From a virus: a stretch of 38,632 nt of DNA. The notes beneath the pieces were generated by a model. The model was not told the origin of the DNA. It searched no databases and saw only the letters and a program-made list of their open reading frames with translations. Positions 11,784 to 19,072 of this stretch are shown here, in pieces. How positions within the stretch are numbered: the first letter of the stretch is position 1; each line of letters starts with the position of its first letter. The position numbers and the translations under genes are program-made. The DNA is taken from the IMG/VR virus record IMGVR_UViG_3300031977_002346, positions 1 to 38,632 of that record. One strand, 5' to 3'.

Positions 11784-12049
11784 ACCTTTTTACATTTTCG
11801 TGGATCAAACCCTGCAAGGTCTGGATTATTCGACACCCACTCTTTATCAATCGCCCATCTATGGCCCCACAATCTTTTACGAACTGAATCAATACGGAAT
11901 GGGTTATCTGTATAAACCGCTTGATTCTTTTGATCGTGATTTAAATCACATTTGTATTTTTTGGCTAATTGGAATAATTCCTCGAATTCGTCTTCCTGAA
12001 CGAATCCAAGAAAAAACCAATCTTGTTCAAATCGTGGCATATCAGACAT
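11765..12049 (-). CDS. 94-aa orphan protein
   Basis: Begins MSDMPRFEQDWFFLGFVQED. Aromatic-rich N-terminus, then helices (EFEELFQLAKKYKCD) and a C-terminal KEWVSNNPDLAGFDP block duplicated as a fragment at 10862-10955. Start chosen at 12049 for its ribosome site (GAGGAGAATAATATG); an upstream ATG at 12076 is possible but lacks one. The basic tail (KCKKVKKLPS) is encoded across the terminator. Function unknown. Confidence 0.75.
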   Translation of the reverse strand: MSDMPRFEQDWFFLGFVQEDEFEELFQLAKKYKCDLNHDQKNQAVYTDNPFRIDSVRKRLWGHRWAIDKEWVSNNPDLAGFDPRKCKKVKKLPS

Positions 12050-12094
12050 ATTATTCTCCTCGTGCTTGTTCATCATTGTGGTAGTAGTGCGAGA

Positions 12095-12607
12095 TCATAA
12101 ATGCTCTTTTTTCAACTTTTCAAGAATCTTCTTTCTTGCCTTTTCTTTTTCTTCCCATGACTCCCAAGGCAACGGGCGCATCTTATATTCTTTTATATCG
12201 AGATGGTGATCTGGCAACTCAAGTGCGAGATCATATCTATAGAAGTAAGTTTTATCATTCCATTTTTTGAACTCCTCCTCTTTCATCTCTTCGGCGATCT
12301 TTACTCTTGCTCTTTCAAGTTCTTCCATAGTTGGCCAACAATCCTCATTACCCCAATTGAATAACTCATAAACACGATGCCTGATTCGGTGATTAATCCA
12401 GCCAGCGTAGTGCTGGTCGAGTTCCTCTTCTTGTTCTTTAGTGACATGCCTTGGTGGCTCTTCTTTATACAAGAAGCCACCTCCACCACCACCTGAACTA
12501 CCCACTGAGTATCCATCATCCTGGTCATCACCACGAGAAGAATAATATCTTTCGTTGTTTGGATTTAATTGCATAGAGCGATTATCATCTGAAGTGTATT
12601 TACCCAT
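12095..12607 (-). CDS. 170-aa low-complexity/charged protein
   Basis: The N-terminus is polar and acidic (MGKYTSDDNRSMQLN), followed by a glycine run (SSGGGGGGFLY, about residues 37-47) and a long charged helical C-terminal half rich in Glu, Lys and Trp (EEMKEEEFKKWNDKT, LPWESWEEKEKARKK). The disordered head plus helical body suggests a linker or scaffold role; no family is recognised. It has its own promoter and a ribosome site (AAAGGAGAAAACTAATG). Confidence 0.7.
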   Translation of the reverse strand: MGKYTSDDNRSMQLNPNNERYYSSRGDDQDDGYSVGSSGGGGGGFLYKEEPPRHVTKEQEEELDQHYAGWINHRIRHRVYELFNWGNEDCWPTMEELERARVKIAEEMKEEEFKKWNDKTYFYRYDLALELPDHHLDIKEYKMRPLPWESWEEKEKARKKILEKLKKEHL

Positions 12608-12648
12608 TAGTTTTCTCCTTTAAACGGTTTGTTCATCATTATGTTAGC

Positions 12649-12677
12649 ATTGTCTCACAATAGATTAAGAAAGTCAA
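12649..12677 (-). promoter_or_regulatory. sigma70 promoter
   Basis: TTGACT (12672-12677), 17 bp, GACAAT (12649-12654), then a ~35-nt leader to the 170-aa gene. Confidence 0.8.
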
Positions 12678-12693
12678 GATAAAAATTAATCAT

Positions 12694-12780
12694 TTACCAA
12701 TTATCTTTAATATCTTTTACGGACACCCATATGACAAAGGCCAAAACAACGATGACTGGGATCATGTTATAGAATGTCAT
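12694..12780 (-). CDS. 28-aa single-pass membrane peptide
   Basis: MTFYNMIPVIVVLAFVIWVS with a short charged tail (KDIKDNW). Almost the entire peptide is one membrane helix. It overlaps the upstream 35-aa acidic gene as TAATG, and GAGGAAAATAAATAATG gives a ribosome site. Very short, but the organisation supports it. Confidence 0.5.
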   Translation of the reverse strand: MTFYNMIPVIVVLAFVIWVSVKDIKDNW

Positions 12781-12887
12781 TATTTATTTTCCTCGTCATT
12801 GATTGGATTTTCTGCAATAATGTCCAGATAATCCAATTCTTCATCGGTCAGAGGCTTCTCTAAATCTATATCATCAAAGTCAATCAT
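12780..12887 (-). CDS. 35-aa acidic protein (leaderless)
   Basis: MIDFDDIDLEKPLTDEELDY onward; strongly acidic. The ATG lies exactly 6 nt after its -10 box, as in the small-gene array at 1-4200. Followed in an overlapping manner by a membrane peptide. Small acidic phage proteins often mimic DNA or bind host enzymes, but this is not shown here. Confidence 0.55.
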   Translation of the reverse strand: MIDFDDIDLEKPLTDEELDYLDIIAENPINDEENK

Positions 12888-12893
12888 GTTCGT

Positions 12894-12922
12894 ATTATTT
12901 CATAATGTTAACCTTTTGTCAA
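12894..12922 (-). promoter_or_regulatory. sigma70 promoter, leaderless type
   Basis: TTGACA (12917-12922), 17 bp, AATAAT (12894-12899), ACGAAC, ATG at 12887. Confidence 0.82.
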
Positions 12923-12923
12923 T

Positions 12924-12959
12924 AAAAAAAACGCCTGATGTTTATCACACCAAGCGTTT
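12924..12959 (-). terminator. intrinsic terminator
   Basis: AAACGCTTGGTG and its complement form a ~12-bp stem including G-T pairs, followed by TTTTTTT on the minus strand. It ends the operon 14127-12986. Confidence 0.85.
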
Positions 12960-12985
12960 CCTTAATAAAAACAGTAAGTTATAGA

Positions 12986-13312
12986 CTATTTTTTATTTGT
13001 TTTTCTGATGATGTCTGCCGTGACTTCAAACTCTTCACCAGAGAAATCATATTTTGGGCTGGTATCGTGAGCATCATCACTGATGCCAACTCCATCAATT
13101 GAAGCAATGTTGGTCACACCAGATTCAACTTTTGGATATAATTTTGCTGCCCATTCATTGTGTTGCCTGTATGGATCCTTGTCAGCATCAATATGATGTT
13201 GGCCACACCCACACATAATTTGTGTCTGAATATCTAAATCCAATTCGATGGTTTCGTCATCGTCTTCTGCAAACTCTCCTTGTCTGTTTATTAAATTAAT
13301 GTAATAGTCCAT
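12986..13312 (-). CDS. 108-aa orphan protein with CGCGxHH motif
   Basis: Begins MDYYINLINRQGEFAEDDDE. A CGCGQHHIDAD cluster (about residues 34-44) could bind a metal. The rest is acidic (SISDDAHDT-like stretches) with a basic end (RKTNKK). I use the ATG at 13312 with GAGGATTTAAAATG; an in-frame ATG 6 codons upstream overlaps the previous gene. Last gene before the terminator. Family not recognised. Confidence 0.7.
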   Translation of the reverse strand: MDYYINLINRQGEFAEDDDETIELDLDIQTQIMCGCGQHHIDADKDPYRQHNEWAAKLYPKVESGVTNIASIDGVGISDDAHDTSPKYDFSGEEFEVTADIIRKTNKK

Positions 13313-13313
13313 T

Positions 13314-13862
13314 TTAAATCCTCGGCTCATATATTTCTTTTATTGATTCTATCATATATCTGTAATGGCTATGAAGAATTTGTTTTCTTTCTCTAACCTT
13401 TGCTTCATATCTTTTTATCTTTTCTATATTTTTTGATCTTGGCCATCCTGGTCCACCGTTATAGCATCGATATCCCAAGTTGCCCTTGCAATGATTATAT
13501 CTTTTTCTATATGAAGTTAAAATATGAATTGCAGCATCAATATTCTTTGATGGATTCATCATATCTTCTTTGCATGATTTCATGCTGTCATATTTAAACT
13601 TCTTATACCACCACTTGCAATTAACCTGGAACAGTCCTGAATCTTTTGTTCTGGAATATGCCTTTGGATTCAAGGATGATTCTGTAATTGCTATTGCTAA
13701 AAGCTCATAAACATCTTGATTTGTTTTTGAAGCCTTTTTTATTATGTTGTGGACTTGCTGCTTCTTATGTTCTTTCTTCAGACCATAAGGATCTTTTGCA
13801 GCCACAAAAGAAGTTAAAAGCATTACACTGATAGATATTTTCATTACTTTACTCGTATTCAT
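13314..13862 (-). CDS. exported lytic transglycosylase (SLT domain)
   Basis: 182 residues. An N-terminal Sec-type signal (MKISISVMLLTSFVAA, about residues 7-22) is followed by a soluble lytic transglycosylase domain. The catalytic glutamate is in AIAITESSLNP (Glu61) and the typical SGLFQVN motif follows at about 75-81; the GYRCYNGGPGW stretch matches the later part of the fold. It cleaves peptidoglycan between MurNAc and GlcNAc, so it serves lysis, injection or wall remodelling. The signal peptide argues for a periplasmic product rather than a virion-only enzyme. Confidence 0.85.
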   Translation of the reverse strand: MNTSKVMKISISVMLLTSFVAAKDPYGLKKEHKKQQVHNIIKKASKTNQDVYELLAIAITESSLNPKAYSRTKDSGLFQVNCKWWYKKFKYDSMKSCKEDMMNPSKNIDAAIHILTSYRKRYNHCKGNLGYRCYNGGPGWPRSKNIEKIKRYEAKVRERKQILHSHYRYMIESIKEIYEPRI

Positions 13863-14127
13863 TTCTGAAAGCTGTCTCTATAACTGAATTTTTATATTCA
13901 CAGTCATTTTGATTATCGAAAAAGCTTTCTAGGTCAACATCATCGACATCGCATTCTTCAATAAGCTCATTGTCAATTAAAAACTCTGAGATTGTTGCCC
14001 TAATCTCATATGTTTTCTCGTCTGAGATTGATTCTCTCATGTCTTCGAGAAGGTTCCACAATTCTGAAATTGTGATATCGCCTGATTGAAAGTCTTCAAT
14101 CATTTGATCGATTATGAAATCATTCAC
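13849..14127 (-). CDS. 92-aa acidic orphan protein (GTG start)
   Basis: Starts at GTG (14127) 6 nt after AGGAGG. Sequence VNDFIIDQMIEDFQSGDIT onward; helical and acidic (ECDVDDVDLESFFDNQND). It overlaps the lytic transglycosylase gene by 14 nt. First gene of the operon. No family recognised. Confidence 0.7.
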   Translation of the reverse strand: MNDFIIDQMIEDFQSGDITISELWNLLEDMRESISDEKTYEIRATISEFLIDNELIEECDVDDVDLESFFDNQNDCEYKNSVIETAFRNEYE

Positions 14128-14150
14128 ATATATCCTCCTAAGACTTCTGA

Positions 14151-14179
14151 ATTGTAACAAATGTTACCAAGTCTGTCAA
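14151..14179 (-). promoter_or_regulatory. sigma70 promoter
   Basis: TTGACA (14174-14179), 17 bp, TACAAT (14151-14156), leading to the AGGAGG and GTG of the 92-aa gene. Confidence 0.82.
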
Positions 14180-14182
14180 GAA

Positions 14183-16099
14183 TTAAATACAAATATTTTG
14201 GAAGATATTCCTTAATAATTGAGTATATCTTGTTGGATCTGGTGGATAAATGTCAATTAGTCTATCTAAATCACCATTTACAATGTCATCCCACATGTAA
14301 AAATAGACTGGAGATGTGATAATATGTGTCTCGTATGCATCTCCAGGCTGGCAGTCTCCGACTTGACAATTTAGATTATTTGATTGGACTTGCGGTTCCT
14401 GTAGATTGATCCATGATTGAGCAGCTTCATCAGTGATTACAACTATATACGGATATGCATCCGATCTCCAACCAATCCCAACTGGATCTCCTGAATCTGT
14501 GAGAGCGTTAAGGACATCATAGCTTGGCTCGTTTGGTGCTCCATTACAACCTAAGCTTGCGAGAACTGAACTGAATGTTGCAACATCAACAAGCGATGGG
14601 TTTGTTCTTAGCTCATAAAGAAGGTTTGGATTTACTGCATACTGACCTGGATATGACACAAGCGCAAACCTATGTTCTGTGTTTTGAAACTGGCTAACAT
14701 ATTGTGTAATGCCTTGGGCAAGAGCTTGAATGTATGGACACATTGATCCCGATATATCAATTGCAAACACCATATCAACTTTGTCATGCGGATTTAAATC
14801 TTCATCGACCAAACCATCACAATCATTATCTAATTGATCACATATCTCTGCTTGTGGTGCTACAGCTCCTGCACAATCTGACCAAACTCCTGCTGTGCAT
14901 GAACTTGTTCCAACTCGACATTCGCCAATTCCAGCTTGAGGAATTGAGCCACAAGTATCGACCATTCCATCAACGATGCCGTCACAATCGTCATCCCAAT
15001 TATTGCATTGTTCTGGTTGCGTATTATAATAATAACATGGCCCCCAATTACCGAACTCATCACAAAGTTCAATACCAACACCACAATTAATTGGTTGATT
15101 TGTTTGTGGATCTAGAATATTACTATTGCATAATCTTGCTGCGCCGAGAATACAACTGCATCCCTCATCAACTTCACCGTCGCAATCATTATCTAATCCG
15201 TCACACAATTCTGGTTCTGGTTTTGGTGCATCACAATTGGCCCAACCACCAGCACTACATTCTTCAACACCATTGCCGCAAGCTGTGGAGCATCTTCTAA
15301 TTAAACCTTCGTCAACTGCTCCATCGCAATCGTTGTCAGCACCATCACAAGTTTCTGCTTGTGGATAAATTGCGTCGATACACTTCGCTTCGCCATCTGT
15401 GCAAATAACTCTTCCATATTCGCATATGCCAACTGCTCTTGATGGCCCACAATTTGTTAATCTAATATTGTCAACTAAGCCATCACAGTCATCATCAAAG
15501 TCATTGCATGTCTCTCTGGCTGGCAAGACTTGGCCATTGCATGGCCCCCATTTGCCAGATACGCAGAATTGTTGGCCTTTTTTACAGGTTGCTGTATCGT
15601 CTGTTACAGCATTAGGATCTCCTGTCCAACATGCTAATGGCTCAATATCATCATCAACTTTATCATTACAATCATTGTCAAAGCCATCACATATTTCTTT
15701 TGCATCGGGATTAACTCCGCCATGCCTATCGTTGCAGTCGCCATTGCATGTGGTGAAGCCATCGAAGTCAAGATCAAATGGCTCATCAACTGAGCCATTA
15801 CAATCATTATCGATTCCATCACAAATTTCATCTGTTGGGCCAACAAAGCCAACACAGACTTCTTTGCCATCGTCATCACACTCGAACTTGCCAAACTGAC
15901 AAGCTCCGATGCTATACATTGAATTGTTTTTGAATTCTTCTGAAGAGATGTGGTTGCCACCTGGAGTGATTCCACAAGGATAATTAAGGCGACAATAGTT
16001 GGATATACCGCTGTCATCGCAACCTCCGCATCCTGCTAAGAGAGTCGCAACCGCGATTGAAAAAAAGGGGATTAAATTTTGGGAAACCCGAACTCCCAT
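14183..16099 (-). CDS. lipoprotein with MopE-type metal-binding repeats and VWA domain
   Basis: 638 residues. The N-terminus is a lipoprotein signal with lipobox LLAGC (Cys24). Seven repeats of the type E-x-C-[DN]-x-x-D-[DN]-D-C-[DN]-G-x-V-D follow (for example ETCDGADNDCDGAVDEG), as in MopE and related surface proteins where the Asp-rich loops bind Ca or Cu. The C-terminal ~190 residues form a von Willebrand A domain with an intact MIDAS (DISGSM). This architecture is frequent in Myxococcota and Bdellovibrionota and unexpected in a phage. It may coat the infected cell surface (exclusion, adhesion) or be acquired cargo. Confidence 0.85.
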   Translation of the reverse strand: MGVRVSQNLIPFFSIAVATLLAGCGGCDDSGISNYCRLNYPCGITPGGNHISSEEFKNNSMYSIGACQFGKFECDDDGKEVCVGFVGPTDEICDGIDNDCNGSVDEPFDLDFDGFTTCNGDCNDRHGGVNPDAKEICDGFDNDCNDKVDDDIEPLACWTGDPNAVTDDTATCKKGQQFCVSGKWGPCNGQVLPARETCNDFDDDCDGLVDNIRLTNCGPSRAVGICEYGRVICTDGEAKCIDAIYPQAETCDGADNDCDGAVDEGLIRRCSTACGNGVEECSAGGWANCDAPKPEPELCDGLDNDCDGEVDEGCSCILGAARLCNSNILDPQTNQPINCGVGIELCDEFGNWGPCYYYNTQPEQCNNWDDDCDGIVDGMVDTCGSIPQAGIGECRVGTSSCTAGVWSDCAGAVAPQAEICDQLDNDCDGLVDEDLNPHDKVDMVFAIDISGSMCPYIQALAQGITQYVSQFQNTEHRFALVSYPGQYAVNPNLLYELRTNPSLVDVATFSSVLASLGCNGAPNEPSYDVLNALTDSGDPVGIGWRSDAYPYIVVITDEAAQSWINLQEPQVQSNNLNCQVGDCQPGDAYETHIITSPVYFYMWDDIVNGDLDRLIDIYPPDPTRYTQLLRNIFQNICI

Positions 16100-16136
16100 A
16101 CTAATACATATTACTCCGAATCACAAAACACCATTA

Positions 16137-16721
16137 TCAAAACCCAAAAGATTTCAATTCTTTAATGGCTTGCTGTGTGTTTTTGTAAAGAACTGTAAGG
16201 CCACCGTTACCACTAAACTTACTTGTGTTACTCTCAAAATCATCAATCAAGATACCAATCTTTCCTTCATATTTTGCATAAGGAGATTTATCATATCTGA
16301 TCTGGACTCTTTCTTTTGGAAGCGCAAGATGATCTTTAACCCATTTCTTTTTGCCAATGACAGCTTGCAAGTCTGTCGGCTTTGAAAGAATAACTGGATC
16401 ATATTTTTCAATGAAGCTCCACAACTCTTTTCCTTCTGGAAGCCACTTCAAGTTAATCCAGAATTGTCGGTTATCTCTCAACACTCTATACAAAAAATTC
16501 CTTGATTCTTTGACAAAATTTGGATGAGTCTTGTCAAGATGCTCTGGTGTTAGAGTGGCACCGTTTAGTTTATTTCTTGCAGAAATTTGAGCTTTTTTGT
16601 AGTTCTCAGAGGCATCCTTTGGAGGTTCTGAATACAAAGCTTCATTAACTCCTCCAACCAGATCAACCAAGACACCATCCATGTCACAAAAGATTTGATA
16701 TTTTTCTTTTACTTGAACCAT
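16137..16721 (-). CDS. HAD-superfamily phosphatase (nucleotidase-like)
   Basis: 194 residues. Motif I is FCDMDGVLVDL (nucleophile Asp and general-acid Asp in DxD). Motif II is PVILSKP, and motif IV is near GILIDDFESNT. The long cap insertion between motifs I and II resembles 5'(3')-deoxyribonucleotidases encoded by many large phages, which suggests a role in nucleotide pools; another phosphatase role is possible. Start taken as the ATG at 16721 with GGAG 6 nt upstream; two more ATGs lie just before. It overlaps the end of the HExxH gene. Confidence 0.75.
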   Translation of the reverse strand: MVQVKEKYQIFCDMDGVLVDLVGGVNEALYSEPPKDASENYKKAQISARNKLNGATLTPEHLDKTHPNFVKESRNFLYRVLRDNRQFWINLKWLPEGKELWSFIEKYDPVILSKPTDLQAVIGKKKWVKDHLALPKERVQIRYDKSPYAKYEGKIGILIDDFESNTSKFSGNGGLTVLYKNTQQAIKELKSFGF

Positions 16722-17062
16722 ATCCATCTCCATCTTGGACGAGTCTGTAAATAATCTTCATCCTCGTCATTCTGATATGCTTCTTTTTCTGCTCGAATAT
16801 TGTAATAGGCCAACTGACCATCTCGAAAGGTTATGTAATTCTTAATATAGTCATAGTAATACAGGATTGGGAACCCGATAAAGAATGTTTCTAAGAATTG
16901 TTGGAAGTGAATTGTTTCATGTCGTTTTGTCCTTTCAGAGATCTCTCCTCTAGAAAAGACAATAAATCCCAATGTGATTGCTCCTATTTCGATTGGGGCA
17001 ATCTTTGAAAGCCATATAGGGATCTTACTATTTTCAACGAATATTGGTTTCCAATTACGCAT
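16709..17062 (-). CDS. membrane protein with HExxH motif (leaderless)
   Basis: 117 residues. A hydrophobic segment (about 23-36), then RHETIHFQQ with an HExxH zinc-protease signature (His-Glu-Thr-Ile-His, about 48-52), a second hydrophobic segment (about 60-72), and a Trp/Arg-rich tail. A small membrane-associated peptidase is possible, though the third zinc ligand is not obvious. The ATG lies exactly 6 nt after its -10 box. Confidence 0.7.
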   Translation of the reverse strand: MRNWKPIFVENSKIPIWLSKIAPIEIGAITLGFIVFSRGEISERTKRHETIHFQQFLETFFIGFPILYYYDYIKNYITFRDGQLAYYNIRAEKEAYQNDEDEDYLQTRPRWRWIWFK

Positions 17063-17068
17063 ATTTAC

Positions 17069-17097
17069 ATAGTATCATATGATAATTGGCTTGTCAA
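17069..17097 (-). promoter_or_regulatory. sigma70 promoter, leaderless type
   Basis: TTGACA (17092-17097), 17 bp, TACTAT (17069-17074), GTAAAT, ATG at 17062. Confidence 0.82.
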
Positions 17098-17106
17098 GAA
17101 AAAAAA

Positions 17107-17817
17107 TTAATTAGTTGTAACTTTTCCTGTCTCGAAGTCAATCCTTACAACTTCGATTTCTGGAGCATTATTTTCAATGTTTTTCCATTCGCGGGGATCA
17201 TTGTCATAATGTTTAATGCTGTTTAGATCATTTAGCTTTTTGGATTTGCGGTCTTGGTTTGTAAAATGAATGCCTTTGATGTTCAATTCATTTTCTTTCA
17301 CAAAGTCTTCAATCTCTTTTCTATTTTCTGGCGTGTCTTTTCTGCTCGTGACAATATGAACTGGCTTTGTTTCTTTTTTGATTTGATTGATGACAATTGG
17401 ATTGGCTGTGCCTGAGTCTTCCATCTTTAATGTGTTGTCAAAATCAACTGTCACAATTTCTGGCTTGTCTGATTTGCCTGCGAAAGGATCTTCCAGTCTT
17501 GTTCTTTTGTCGAGAGCAATGAGTGTCTCAACTTTATCGAGATTATCTTTGTCTTTCAGCCTTAAGAGTGCTTTCATTGTATCTGCATCGATACCTTTTG
17601 GTGCGACAAACTCTTTACCTGGCTTCATGTCTGCAACTTGTTGAACTGCTTGAACCATTGGCTTGCTCAAAGTTTTATATGTCTTTTGAGCTTGAGCAGG
17701 AGATGCCATGATTCCTAGTGCAGCCAGAGCTGCCAAGAATGTTTCTTTCATGCCTTCGTCTAGCTGCTCCTCTTCCTCATTCAAGTAAGATCGCCAGCTT
17801 TCCATCAATATTTTCAT
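17107..17817 (-). CDS. tagged HAD-like protein with internal signal-like segment
   Basis: 236 residues in three parts. Residues 1-14 are the shared tag MKILMESWRSYLNE. Residues 23-44 look like a Sec signal (hydrophobic, ending SPAQAQ, an AxA-type site). Residues 115-236 are a HAD-like domain: VTVDFDNTL (motif I), HIVTSRK (motif II), then KHYDNDPREW near motif IV. A DFDNT motif fits phosphatases or polynucleotide-end phosphatase relatives. The tag suggests packaging in the head, and the second signal could then direct export. Start backed by AAGGA. Confidence 0.8.
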   Translation of the reverse strand: MKILMESWRSYLNEEEEQLDEGMKETFLAALAALGIMASPAQAQKTYKTLSKPMVQAVQQVADMKPGKEFVAPKGIDADTMKALLRLKDKDNLDKVETLIALDKRTRLEDPFAGKSDKPEIVTVDFDNTLKMEDSGTANPIVINQIKKETKPVHIVTSRKDTPENRKEIEDFVKENELNIKGIHFTNQDRKSKKLNDLNSIKHYDNDPREWKNIENNAPEIEVVRIDFETGKVTTN

Positions 17818-17862
17818 CTCATTCTTTCCTTATAATCACACGGATTACATTTGCTTATCTGG

Positions 17863-18111
17863 TCAGGTGTCTGGATTATCAATATAATCCATGACAGTCT
17901 TTAAATAATCATGTGCCTTTGTTATCTTTGATTCAACCCATTCTTCAAGATCGGTGTCGTCTGTAATCATATTGCGAGTAATCATTGCGAGCTTGGCAGT
18001 TCTGTATAGTTGATGTCTGGCCATTGAGCCTTCTCCGCGACCATCACCTTCAGATATCTTTTCCAACTCTTCTGCAATGATTGTTCTTAGTTTTTGTTTA
18101 CTCACTTTCAT
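17863..18111 (-). CDS. 82-aa protein with KLRxIIxEE N-terminal motif
   Basis: Begins MKVSKQKLRTIIAEELEKIS. This K-x-x-L-[RK]-x-I-I-x-E-E start is common in proteins of marine myoviruses and may be another head-targeting or maturation signal, ending in I-x-E. The remaining ~65 residues are helical and acidic (DTDLEEWVESKITKAHDYL). Start at 18111 with GGAAG upstream; the longer frame overlaps the previous gene. Function unknown. Confidence 0.7.
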   Translation of the reverse strand: MKVSKQKLRTIIAEELEKISEGDGRGEGSMARHQLYRTAKLAMITRNMITDDTDLEEWVESKITKAHDYLKTVMDYIDNPDT

Positions 18112-18433
18112 CTTTTTTGCTTCCGTTTTGTGGTAAAGTTTTCTCAAGATTGAGAGAACTTAACTTATCGTTTCTTATAATTAGTTTTCTTTCTGTATGA
18201 TAGATGTAAAATACTGTTTTTGTTAGGCCAGTTCGGATAATTCTTGCTTTTTTTGTGCCGTTAATATAAACAATGTCGTCTGCATTGTAATCATTTCCGA
18301 GAAAGAACATGACACCCTCGACAAGTCTTTGGATAATGTTTTTAAATGTTAAGACTGCAAAGCCGACAACAAACATCCACCCATATTGACCAAGGAGGTC
18401 GGAAACAATTCTTTCTACTTGTTGTTCCGTCAT
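18098..18433 (-). CDS. MscS-like mini-protein (one membrane segment plus beta domain)
   Basis: 111 residues. A short helix (QQVERIVSDLL), a hydrophobic segment (about 17-31), then a stretch DDIVYINGTKKARIIRTG, FYIYHTERKLIIRNDKL. This matches the pore-proximal and beta domain of small mechanosensitive channels (D-x-V-x-I-x-G-x...G-L...R-x-x-x-x-x-I-x-N-x-x-L). It lacks the full three-helix membrane part, so it could be a trimmed channel or a regulator. The start is coupled to the upstream stop (TAATG). Confidence 0.55.
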   Translation of the reverse strand: MTEQQVERIVSDLLGQYGWMFVVGFAVLTFKNIIQRLVEGVMFFLGNDYNADDIVYINGTKKARIIRTGLTKTVFYIYHTERKLIIRNDKLSSLNLEKTLPQNGSKKDESE

Positions 18434-19071
18434 TAAAACCACACAACTGGATCAAAATAATCCATCATACTAAATACATCTTCAATCTTCGTTCTGTCTT
18501 CTGAAGAGTAAGAACGATCATTTGCAAGGATAATTTTATCATTGCCTAATGCTTTCGCTCTCTTTTCGTTGTAAGCAACATAGCCAACAACTTTTAAGTT
18601 TTCATCGTCTTTGCTTGAAGAAGGAACAATAATAATATCCCATCCCATTCCATCTGCTGGATTGATTATGTCTGGGAACTCTCCGTAATCAAAGGGTAAT
18701 TTTATTTTTGTCTTTCCGCCGAACTTTTTGGTTGTGCCTTTTGGATTGTCTAAATGTATATCTAACTGTGGATTATCATTGATGAAATTAATAACATCTT
18801 TTCTTTTTCTGATTGTTATCTTTTCTTCTTCACCAAGCAATCCCCAATCAAAGTTATATGGAACAATCTTTGCTTTCTTAAAAAGCTTTTTCTTTTCCTT
18901 TATCTTTGGCTTTGGCCTGCAAATTGGTTCACCAAATTCATCCATTCCATTCTGTTCGTGATCTTGTGGACATGGAGAAGATGGTTTGCCTGCTGGTAAT
19001 GACACTCCACCAGCAATGCCAGTGTATCCTTCGTCCAAAAGGACTCGCCATTTATCCAGCAGGCTTTTCAT
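18433..19071 (-). CDS. tagged pyrophosphatase-like protein
   Basis: 212 residues. Residues 1-14 are the tag MKSLLDKWRVLLDE. A Pro/Cys-containing linker follows (about 20-55). Residues 105-200 contain DYGEFPDIINPADGMGWDII, VVGYVAYNEK and GNDKIILA, which recall the D-Y-G...D-G-x-x-x-D and G-D-x-K-I-I signatures of family I inorganic pyrophosphatases. Some catalytic acidic residues appear shifted, so activity is uncertain. It lies 1 bp downstream of the 360-aa tagged gene. Confidence 0.65.
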   Translation of the reverse strand: MKSLLDKWRVLLDEGYTGIAGGVSLPAGKPSSPCPQDHEQNGMDEFGEPICRPKPKIKEKKKLFKKAKIVPYNFDWGLLGEEEKITIRKRKDVINFINDNPQLDIHLDNPKGTTKKFGGKTKIKLPFDYGEFPDIINPADGMGWDIIIVPSSSKDDENLKVVGYVAYNEKRAKALGNDKIILANDRSYSSEDRTKIEDVFSMMDYFDPVVWF

Positions 19072-19072
19072 T

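Noticed and set aside
14734-15899. Long plus-strand frames opposite the MopE-repeat gene
   Set aside because: They are antisense shadows of the repetitive Asp/Cys codons (giving Ser, His, Leu and Gln runs); no start signals.
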